This document shows, piece by piece, positions 16,777-23,467 of a DNA stretch of 43,483 bases. The translations under genes and the position numbers were made by a program. The stretch comes from DASRDU01 sp035560235. Lineage in GTDB: Bacteria; Acidobacteriota; Blastocatellia; RBC074. The stretch's first letter is position 1. Each line of letters opens with the position of its first letter. Location of the stretch: positions 1 through 43,483 of the forward strand of contig DATMAG010000002.1 in assembly GCA_035560235.1 (NCBI GenBank). The letters run 5' to 3'. The notes beneath the pieces were generated by a model. The model searched no databases. It worked only from the letters and a program-made list of their open reading frames with translations, and was not told where the DNA came from.

Positions 16777-17223
16777 TTACGGCAGCGTCTGTGTAATCGC
16801 GCCATCCTGATCGGTCAGGAACTGAGTCGTTGCCCCGTCAGGCTTGACGCGAGTGGCGGTGACAGTGAAGGCCCGCTCCAGCTGGCTGTCCCCCGGAGAA
16901 GCCGGAACCATCTGAAAGGTGTACTGGTTTTTCAGCAGCGCGCCTGACGACAGCGTGCCGAGCTGGCTGCCGTGAAAGGCGCTGAGTTCGTCGAGTCGCG
17001 CAAAGCGTTTGTACTGGAGATTGTAACTGTGCTGGGCCGAAAAAATATCTCGCAGATTATGGATGGCGGCAGATTCGCGCGCTTCGTCCAGAGCCGTGTT
17101 CATCTTCGGAATGGCAATAGCCGCAATAATCCCGATGCAGGCCACCACAATCAGCACTTCGATCAGAGAGAATCCGTGCTGTCTCTGACGCTGGTTCAAC
17201 CTCACTGAAGAATGATGATTCAT
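16777..17223 (-). CDS. Type IV pilin/pseudopilin-like protein
   Basis: A 148-residue protein with a class III signal peptide. A short basic leader (MNHHSSVRLNQRQRQH) is followed by the prepilin peptidase site G/FSLIE. The conserved glutamate is at position +5 and a hydrophobic helix runs on (VLIVVACIGIIAAIAIP). The remaining about 100 residues form a small pilin-type globular domain. The start at 17223 gives a leader of normal length; an in-frame start at 17280 would add 19 residues that look non-native. It may be a major or minor pilin or a pseudopilin of a type II secretion system. No assembly ATPase or PilC-like gene is in the window. It is probably co-transcribed with the 654-residue protein. 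Confidence 0.88.
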   Translation of the reverse strand: MNHHSSVRLNQRQRQHGFSLIEVLIVVACIGIIAAIAIPKMNTALDEARESAAIHNLRDIFSAQHSYNLQYKRFARLDELSAFHGSQLGTLSSGALLKNQYTFQMVPASPGDSQLERAFTVTATRVKPDGATTQFLTDQDGAITQTLP

Positions 17224-17350
17224 CCGGCACTCTCCGTCTGGGGGGACATCTCTCATCCGGGAATTCAGCGTCCAGTTCATTATCGGCGCGAACTACCACA
17301 AATCAACGGCACTGTCAGCAGATAGTTCCCGCCAGCGAAATGAGAATGCA

Positions 17351-17385
17351 GCCCGCGTGCCAGATAAGCGCGCTGGAGCGCGGGC
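17351..17385. terminator. GC-rich hairpin, possible terminator of the Tat-exported protein gene
   Basis: GCCCGCG (17351-17357) pairs with CGCGGGC (17379-17385), and an inner CCAG/CTGG pairing extends the stem. It lies in the 288-base gap between the pilin-like gene and the Tat-exported protein gene, about 125 bases after the stop of the latter. There is no T tract, so the terminator role is uncertain. Confidence 0.35.
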
Positions 17386-17511
17386 AGGGAAAGCTTCTGA
17401 AATCAGCGGATAATTCTCAGGCAGAATCAGGCGCTGAATTTGAAGGTCGGAACTCGACAATCAGCCGCGACAGAATTTGTCACTTGCGGCGGGCCGGAGA
17501 GCGAGGCGGGG

Positions 17512-18003
17512 TTACTGACTGTGGCTGTCATCCTCAGCCGGTTCTTCGTGAAAGACCACGGGATCCTGACAGCATTCGCACGGGCCGGGCTTGTGGGTTC
17601 TGATGTTGCAGACTTCGCAGAAGTAGAACAGATCGTAGGCGCGGCCTGCCCTGACCGATTGCAGCCTGATGACTTCAAGCCAGGTCGTTTGCGGAAAGAG
17701 CCGCGCCGTCACCTGCAGATCGCGTTCGCGGAAGCGGTGGTCATCGTAAATCGCCGCCGCCTGATCGGTCGGCAGAAACGAATAAAGCCGCCCGTCGGTG
17801 GTTCTGAGCCCCCACACGACGCGCTTCTCTTCGCATTCGGGTTTGATGCCGTGCAGCTTTGCAAACTCTTCAGTAAAGCAGACGACGCGCCCGCGCAGCA
17901 CCGCCGTCTGAGCATTTTCCTGCGCCGCCGACTGCGCCGGCAGGACAGCCGCTCCGGTCACGAGCATCATTCCTTCCACAAACTGTCTGCGCGAATGCCG
18001 CAT
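17512..18003 (-). CDS. Small Tat-exported protein with a C-terminal Cys cluster
   Basis: A 163-residue protein starting MRHSRRQFVEG. It has a twin-arginine motif (SRRQF), a hydrophobic stretch (about 11-27) and an AQSAAQ cleavage region. The mature part is mostly beta-like. Near the C-terminus is FYFCEVCNI followed by CECCQDPV: CxxC, then 11 residues, then CxCC. This probably binds zinc or another metal, and export of a folded metalloprotein fits the Tat route. A further internal pair is C42 and C57. Similar short proteins with a CxxC ... CxCC tail occur in environmental bacteria, but I know no assigned function. It diverges from mpl. Confidence 0.8.
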   Translation of the reverse strand: MRHSRRQFVEGMMLVTGAAVLPAQSAAQENAQTAVLRGRVVCFTEEFAKLHGIKPECEEKRVVWGLRTTDGRLYSFLPTDQAAAIYDDHRFRERDLQVTARLFPQTTWLEVIRLQSVRAGRAYDLFYFCEVCNIRTHKPGPCECCQDPVVFHEEPAEDDSHSQ

Positions 18004-18067
18004 CGCCTTACTCCCGTTTTTCCCTTGTTCCCGCGTCCTGGTTCTGTCCGAACTTTACCCGATGCCA

Positions 18068-18128
18068 GTCTCAAATCTCAAACCTCAGTCTCAATCTTCA
18101 ATCTTCAATCTCAAATCTCAAATTTGAG
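18068..18128. repeat. Tract of 7-nt words (CTCAAAT) ending in a 12-bp palindrome
   Basis: The region is a run of TCTCAAA/TCTTCAA words with a roughly 7-nt period, ending in the perfect palindrome CTCAAATTTGAG (18117-18128). It looks like one arm of the word-type inverted repeats seen elsewhere, with only a stub of the second arm. It ends 6 bases before the -35 box of the mpl promoter. Confidence 0.7.
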
Positions 18129-18134
18129 CGTGAC

Positions 18135-18164
18135 CTGACACCCGCTCCCCGTGCCCTGTATAAT
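18135..18164 (+). promoter_or_regulatory. Sigma70-type promoter for mpl
   Basis: CTGACA (18135-18140), an 18-base spacer and a perfect TATAAT (18159-18164). Transcription would start near 18171, giving a leader of about 90 bases. This rules out the in-frame GTG at 18151 as the mpl start. Confidence 0.65.
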
Positions 18165-18261
18165 CCCGCTTCACCCGGACAGAGATTTCACGAAAAAACT
18201 GAAAGGCAGTTGCTCAGTTTCGTCACCCCCGCAGCGAATCACCGGCAACAGTTCATCATCA

Positions 18262-19707
18262 ATGCAGACAGACCGGAAAAAACATTTTCATCTGATCGGA
18301 GTATGCGGCACCGCGATGGCTTCGCTCGCAGGCATGCTCAAAGCGCAGGGCCACCGCGTCACCGGCTCGGACAAGGCTTTCTATCCGCCGATGTCCGATG
18401 AACTGAAACGGCTTGGCATCGAAACCTTCGAGCAGTTCGATGCCCGCCACCTGCAACCCGCGCCTGATCTCGTCGTGGTCGGCAATGCGACCTCGCGCGG
18501 CAATGTCGAGATTGAATACACGCTCAATCACAAACTCGCTTACGCTTCGATGCCCGAAGTGATCCGCGAACAGTTCATTCGCGGGCGGCATTCGCTCGTG
18601 GTGGCAGGCACGCACGGCAAGACGACGACGACTTCGATTCTCGCCTGGGCGCTTGAAGTCGGCGGCCTCAACCCGTCATTTCTGATCGGCGGCGTGGCTG
18701 AAAATTTCGGCGCGAGTTTCAGGGTCACAAATTCAAATTACTTCGCCATCGAAGGCGACGAATACGACACTTCGTTCTGGGACAAGCGGCCCAAGTTTCT
18801 CAGCTACCTGCCCGAGACGGTGATTCTCAACAACATCGAATACGACCACGCCGACATTTACGCGACGCTCGAAGACGTCAAAAAACAGTTTCGCCTGCTC
18901 GTCAATCTCATTCCGTCTGAAGGCCGCCTGATTGCCGGATGGGATTCGCCCGTCGTCCGCGAAATCATCACTCATCCGATTGCGCCGCAGGGCGTCTGGT
19001 CACAGGTTGAAAGCTTCGGGCTTGAAAGCGAAGCCAAATGGACGGCGCGCAACATTGAATTTGCGCCTGAAGAAACGCGCTTCACTGTTGTTTGCGAAGG
19101 CCGCGAGTTCGGCGCATTCCGCACCCCGCTGGCCGGAAATTTCAACGTGCGCAACTGCCTGGCCGTCATCGCCGCCGCACATTCGCTCGGCCTTGACCGT
19201 CAGTTGATCGCTGAAACTCTGGCGACATTCAAAAGCGTCAAGCGCCGAATGCAGGTGCGCGGCGTGGTGAACGGCGTGACTGTGGTTGATGATTTCGCCC
19301 ATCACCCGACCGCGATCAGAGAAACGCTTGAAGCCGCGCGCCAGAAATTCCCCGGCCACCGCCTCATTGCGGTCTTTGAGCCGCGTTCGTGGACGACGCG
19401 CAAGAAGGTTTTTCAGGGTGAATATCCGAAATCATTTGCGCCCGCCGATTACGTCATCATCGCGCCGCTCTTTGAATCGTTCAGGCTGGCGGCAGAAGAA
19501 CAGTTGTCAGTCGCCCAGGTCATCAGCGATTTGCGGGCGCAGGGCAAGCAGGCCTTTGAAATCGGCGGCGAGGATTCAAACCAGAGCGCCGATGCCATCA
19601 CATCACACCTGGCTCCCGAACTGCGCGCAGGCGATGTCGTGATGGTCATGTCAAACGGCGGTTTCGGCGGCATCCATCAGAAACTGCTCAACGCGCTGCG
19701 TTCATAA
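18262..19707 (+). CDS. mpl: UDP-N-acetylmuramate:L-alanyl-gamma-D-glutamyl-meso-DAP ligase
   Basis: A 481-residue Mur-ligase-family enzyme of the Mpl type. It reattaches recycled murein tripeptide to UDP-MurNAc. The N-terminal Rossmann domain begins HLIGVCGTAMASLAGMLK. The ATP P-loop is GTHGKTTTT (116-124). The central domain has IEGDEYDTSFWDKRPKF, and the C-terminal domain has VVDDFAHHPTAIRETL and FEPRSWTTRKKVFQ, both characteristic of Mpl rather than MurC. The ATG at 18262 is preferred because the promoter -10 lies inside the longer frame. No convincing Shine-Dalgarno precedes it. It indicates that this organism has DAP-type peptidoglycan and recycles it. Confidence 0.92.
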   Translation: MQTDRKKHFHLIGVCGTAMASLAGMLKAQGHRVTGSDKAFYPPMSDELKRLGIETFEQFDARHLQPAPDLVVVGNATSRGNVEIEYTLNHKLAYASMPEVIREQFIRGRHSLVVAGTHGKTTTTSILAWALEVGGLNPSFLIGGVAENFGASFRVTNSNYFAIEGDEYDTSFWDKRPKFLSYLPETVILNNIEYDHADIYATLEDVKKQFRLLVNLIPSEGRLIAGWDSPVVREIITHPIAPQGVWSQVESFGLESEAKWTARNIEFAPEETRFTVVCEGREFGAFRTPLAGNFNVRNCLAVIAAAHSLGLDRQLIAETLATFKSVKRRMQVRGVVNGVTVVDDFAHHPTAIRETLEAARQKFPGHRLIAVFEPRSWTTRKKVFQGEYPKSFAPADYVIIAPLFESFRLAAEEQLSVAQVISDLRAQGKQAFEIGGEDSNQSADAITSHLAPELRAGDVVMVMSNGGFGGIHQKLLNALRS

Positions 19708-19732
19708 AAACCACGAAAGGAAACGAAGAACA

Positions 19733-20179
19733 ATGAACCGCATCACCCTCCTCATCGCCGCACTGCTGCTCGCTGTTTTCACTGTGCAGGCCGTGACTGC
19801 GCAACAGACAAGACCACAGGACCAGCCGTTCGTCGTTGAGTATTACTGTCAGACGAAGTGGGGCTACGCTGACGAGTTCCTGCGTCTGTTCCGCAAAAAT
19901 CACCTGCCCGTGCTGAAAAAACAGATCGAATCAGGCCGCATGCTGAGCGTGAAAATTGAAAAGCCCCGCTACCACTCGACCGAAGACGGACGCTGGGATT
20001 ACCGCGTCACCATCGTTTTCAAAAACGTCGCCGCCGCCCACGACAGCACCGCCGAAGAAGCGATCATCAAACAACTCTATCCCGATCAGGAGACTTTCCG
20101 GCGCGAAGAGCAGCGCCGCTTTGAAATTCTGATCGCACACTGGGACGTGCCGATTGTGAGCGTGCCGACGGAGCAGTAA
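19733..20179 (+). CDS. Small secreted protein of unknown function
   Basis: A 148-residue protein with a clear Sec signal peptide (hydrophobic residues 4-20, likely cleavage after VTAQ). The mature part is about 120 residues, with an aromatic-rich beta strand (FVVEYYCQTKWGY), amphipathic helices and another strand (WDYRVTIVFKN). This is reminiscent of small dimeric alpha/beta-barrel proteins, but I cannot assign a family. It begins 25 bases after mpl with an AAAGGAAAC-type purine-rich leader and may be co-transcribed. It has the GC-rich composition of the surrounding core genes, unlike the next gene. Confidence 0.78.
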   Translation: MNRITLLIAALLLAVFTVQAVTAQQTRPQDQPFVVEYYCQTKWGYADEFLRLFRKNHLPVLKKQIESGRMLSVKIEKPRYHSTEDGRWDYRVTIVFKNVAAAHDSTAEEAIIKQLYPDQETFRREEQRRFEILIAHWDVPIVSVPTEQ

Positions 20180-20220
20180 CCGTGAGAACCACGCGGAATC
20201 GAATCTGACAAGGAGTATTT

Positions 20221-21423
20221 ATGCCGATCCTGAGTTTCAGTTTTAATGAGAGAGTCTATGGCTGGAAGCTGAATAAAGTAACGTTTCAGGACTTCAATCT
20301 TCTTGTTGGCCTCTCCGGAGTTGGCAAGTCGAATATCCTGCGCTCCCTGCTGATAATCCGCCGTGCCGGGGCAGAACCGGCAGGGAGTATATATGCAAAT
20401 GGATGCGATTGGACAGTCAACATTCAAATCGGAGAAGACTTATATGAATGGTCTGCCACAGTTTCTGTGAGTGCTTCTACAGCCTTTAGTATTCCAGCGC
20501 AAAATGGAAGTAAAGACGATTGGACTTATGATCCACCTTTGTTTATACAGGAAAGGCTTTTCAGAAATGGTCTGGAAATTGTCTCAAGAGATGAATCAGG
20601 TATGATCAGGTACCGCGAGAATGCCTTACCAAAATATCGAGGTACAGACAGCATTATATCACTTTTCAGTGAAGAGGAGACTGTTTCCCCGCTATATCAA
20701 TTCCTGAGTAAAATTACCTTCAGTGAATCTGTTAACTATGGCTCTGCGGCAAACGAGGTTTTCAGCACGATTGAGCTTTTCCCCCTACCCAAGGTCGAAG
20801 AGATAAGTGGGCATTTCACAAGTATTGAGCAACTTAGAGAGCTAAGGAGTGTCCCTTTGCTCGTGAAAGCCTATATCCTTCAGAAGAACTTCCCACAAAT
20901 AGACCGGAAATTAAAGGAAGAGTATTGTGAAATGTTCGGAACTGTTTCCGAGATCAGAATTGGCACCTTTGAAGAAATGATGCCGAGGGCAATTTCAGCC
21001 AATACGAGTCTTAATGGGTACATAACTCTGGGGATCAAAGAGAAAGGAGTTGACGAATGGATCTTGGGACATTTGATTTCTAACGGCATGTTACGGGTTT
21101 TGATTTATCTGTTTGAACTTGAAATGCTACCTGCTGACACAGTATTGCTTATTGATGAGTTTGAAGATGGACTGGGTGTAAACTGCCTTTCCGGAGTTAC
21201 AGACATTTTATTAAGGCATATCGACAAACAATTTATTCTGACCAGCCATCACCCCTACGTCATTAACAACATTCCCTGGCGGTACTGGAAGCTTGTGACA
21301 AGGCATGGCTCAGAAGTAACTGTGAAGGACGCGACTTCCATTCCTGCACTGAATACAGCGTCTTCGCTCGAAAAATTTACGCAGTTGCTGAATCTTGAAG
21401 AGTATGAGGAGGCGATTCAGTGA
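20221..21423 (+). CDS. AAA/ABC-type ATPase (RecF/OLD-like), putative defence-module ATPase
   Basis: A 400-residue protein with a RecF/SMC/OLD-type ATPase fold. Walker A is GLSGVGKS (30-37), directly after a beta strand as in this family. Walker B is LLIDE (309-313), and the downstream histidine switch region is TSHHPYVINNI (341-351). The middle (about 60-290) is long and divergent. AAGGAG at 20210-20215 is optimally spaced from the ATG. The gene overlaps the next, a TOPRIM-like protein, by a GTGA junction. ATPase plus TOPRIM-like pairs are a common architecture of anti-phage systems (OLD, Gabija, AbiL/RloAB and PARIS-like). The coding sequence is visibly more AT-rich than the genes on both sides, which suggests acquisition. 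The defence role is inferred. Confidence 0.85.
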   Translation: MPILSFSFNERVYGWKLNKVTFQDFNLLVGLSGVGKSNILRSLLIIRRAGAEPAGSIYANGCDWTVNIQIGEDLYEWSATVSVSASTAFSIPAQNGSKDDWTYDPPLFIQERLFRNGLEIVSRDESGMIRYRENALPKYRGTDSIISLFSEEETVSPLYQFLSKITFSESVNYGSAANEVFSTIELFPLPKVEEISGHFTSIEQLRELRSVPLLVKAYILQKNFPQIDRKLKEEYCEMFGTVSEIRIGTFEEMMPRAISANTSLNGYITLGIKEKGVDEWILGHLISNGMLRVLIYLFELEMLPADTVLLIDEFEDGLGVNCLSGVTDILLRHIDKQFILTSHHPYVINNIPWRYWKLVTRHGSEVTVKDATSIPALNTASSLEKFTQLLNLEEYEEAIQ

Positions 21424-22091
21424 ATCTGTACTTCTATGTTGAAGGCAAGCGAACTGAACCGAAAGTTTATCGCTCATGGCTTGGCCATGCTTTCCCGCAT
21501 CTGACTGAAGTGCAGACCATCGCTGATGTGAAGCAGAATCATTACCTGATGATTTCCGGGTTCGGCTATCCGCAGTGTTTGAATCGAATTGGTGAGATTC
21601 TTCAGGATATTGAGAGGCACGGAGCGATAGATCACTTCTTCGTCTGCATTGATGCTGAAGAAGAGCCTCCGCACGCCAAGCTGGCAGAGCTTGAAAAGCA
21701 TTTCCTGGCTAAAGCCGCAAACACAAATTGTCCTGCCATCATTCACAACTGCTGCTTTGAAACCTGGTTTCTTGGGCACAGACAAATGATGAAGCGGCGT
21801 GGAATTCAGAGTCAGAAGCTGAGACAGTGGAAGGCTTTTTATGATGTGAGTGTCAATTGCCCTGAATCAATGGTTACATTCCCCGGCTACAGAATCCGCG
21901 CCCACTTCCATATTGATTACCTGAAAGAGATGCTGAGTGAAAGAGGACAGACTTACTCCAAGCAGCATCCCGGAATTGTGCAGGACAGATCATATCTGCA
22001 GGCACTGATTGAACGTCACGAAAAGACAGGCCACATTCAAAGCTTCGGGCAATTGCTCTTATTGTGGCGGTTGCTTGGAGGCAATATCTGA
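21420..22091 (+). CDS. TOPRIM-like partner protein (DUF4276/RloB-like)
   Basis: A 223-residue protein starting at GTG in a 4-base overlap with the ATPase gene. The N-terminal FYVEGKRTEP (5-14) supplies the TOPRIM-like strand and glutamate (E8). HFFVCIDAEEEP (72-83) supplies the second acidic motif (D78, E80). CCFETWFLG (111-119) resembles the conserved C-FExW motif of DUF4276 and RloB-like proteins. In known two-gene systems such proteins act as nucleases controlled by the ATPase, for example on DNA or tRNA. Exact family membership is uncertain. Its stop codon overlaps the recF start (TGATG), and the recF ribosome-binding site (GGAGG, 22077-22081) lies inside it. Confidence 0.75.
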   Translation: MNLYFYVEGKRTEPKVYRSWLGHAFPHLTEVQTIADVKQNHYLMISGFGYPQCLNRIGEILQDIERHGAIDHFFVCIDAEEEPPHAKLAELEKHFLAKAANTNCPAIIHNCCFETWFLGHRQMMKRRGIQSQKLRQWKAFYDVSVNCPESMVTFPGYRIRAHFHIDYLKEMLSERGQTYSKQHPGIVQDRSYLQALIERHEKTGHIQSFGQLLLLWRLLGGNI

Positions 22092-23374
22092 TGCACCTCG
22101 TTCGCCTCGAAGCCACCAGTTTCCGCAATCTCTCCGGCGCAGTCGAATTCTCACCCGGCCTCAACATCATTTACGGGCCGAATGCGCAGGGCAAGACGAG
22201 CTGGCTGGAGGCCGTCTACCTGCTGGCGACGACCAAATCCTTTCGCACTGCACATCCGCACGAGGTCATCCGTCATTCAGAAACTGAAGCCATCCTGCGC
22301 GGCACTGTGGCGCGCGGGAATCTGACGAAGGATCTGCAACTGCTCATCGGTGAAAAGACCAAGCAGACTTTCGTCAATGGCAAGCGCGAGGCGGTCATTC
22401 GCTACCTGGGGACGCTTGACGCGATTGCGTTCACGGCGGATGAAATGCAGGTCGTGCGCGGCGCGCCTGAGTACCGGCGGCGCTTTCTGGATCGCGGCAT
22501 CGTCAGCACTGTGCCTTCGTACCTGGGCACGATTGCGGAATACAACCGCGTGCTGAAACAGAAAAACAGGCTGCTGCGCGACGCTTCGGAAGCCGATGAT
22601 CCGATGAAATTCGAGCCGGTCATTCAGCCCTGGAACGATCAGTTGATTGCGCTCGGCTCGGAAATTTATGCGGCGCGCACGGCTTATGTCGAGAAGCTGC
22701 GCGCGCACCTCAGACCGCAGCTCTTTGAAGCCGAGGAGATCACGATTCGTTACCGCTCCTCGCTCGAAGGCAGGGGCGATCTGAGCGATTACCCGAAACT
22801 GCTGGCAGAGCGGCTTGTGTTTCATCTGCGAAACGAAATTGCAACAGGGTATTCCCTGGTCGGGCCGCACCGGGACGATCTGGAGGTTTTGTCCGACGGC
22901 TATGAAATTTCCAGGTACGGCAGTTCGGGACAGCAGCGGAGCGCCCTGCTGGTGCTTGATCTGGCGCAGATGTTATTGTATTATTCAGTTTACGAAGAAT
23001 ATCCGGTTTTTCTGACTGATGACATTGACGCTGAACTCGACCGCACGCGAATCGAAATTCTGCTGGATTACCTCGAAGGCAAATCGCAGACTTTTGTTTC
23101 AACTTCGAAACGCGAGGTGGCTGATCATTATCGCCGCCGGGCGGCTGTTTTTCAGGTCAGGGCGGGCGTGGCAGGGCGCGAAGCAGAGATTCCGGCAATC
23201 ATCTCACAGCAAGAGGAAGCAGTTGTTCAGCCAGAGTTTCAGCATTCAGAACCGGAACTGGTGACAGGGCAGAGCGGCGCTGATCCGGCGATTGATTCAT
23301 CCCCGGATGAATTGATTGATGAATTGACTGATGAATTGTCTGCTGAAGACGTCCGGCATCAGGCTCCGTTCTGA
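22091..23374 (+). CDS. recF: DNA replication and repair protein RecF
   Basis: A 427-residue protein with MHLVRLEATSFRNL at the N-terminus and Walker A GPNAQGKT (29-36). The RecF-specific VNGKREAV and RRRFLDRGIV segments follow, then an ABC-type signature around SSGQQRSALLVLDLAQ and Walker B FLTDDIDAELD. RecF loads the recombinase at gapped DNA with RecO/RecR. The ATG at 22091 overlaps the stop of the TOPRIM-like gene, with GGAGG 9 bases upstream. The usual RecF is about 360-375 residues. Here about 55 extra C-terminal residues, rich in Glu, Asp and Pro (EEAVVQPEFQHSEPELV and onward), look disordered. gyrB follows after 93 bases, a conserved recF-gyrB order. Confidence 0.93.
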   Translation: MHLVRLEATSFRNLSGAVEFSPGLNIIYGPNAQGKTSWLEAVYLLATTKSFRTAHPHEVIRHSETEAILRGTVARGNLTKDLQLLIGEKTKQTFVNGKREAVIRYLGTLDAIAFTADEMQVVRGAPEYRRRFLDRGIVSTVPSYLGTIAEYNRVLKQKNRLLRDASEADDPMKFEPVIQPWNDQLIALGSEIYAARTAYVEKLRAHLRPQLFEAEEITIRYRSSLEGRGDLSDYPKLLAERLVFHLRNEIATGYSLVGPHRDDLEVLSDGYEISRYGSSGQQRSALLVLDLAQMLLYYSVYEEYPVFLTDDIDAELDRTRIEILLDYLEGKSQTFVSTSKREVADHYRRRAAVFQVRAGVAGREAEIPAIISQQEEAVVQPEFQHSEPELVTGQSGADPAIDSSPDELIDELTDELSAEDVRHQAPF

Positions 23375-23467
23375 CCTCCGTTCACCTTCCTGAGCAGAAT
23401 CCTGAATCGGCTTCACTCTTAACCGACAAGGCCGCAAAGCCAAACTGAAACTGGAAGAAGAAGAGAA

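Noticed and set aside
18151..18261. GTG at 18151 as the start of mpl
   Set aside because: The -10 box (18159-18164) lies within this stretch and the extra 37 residues have no similarity to Mpl N-termini.
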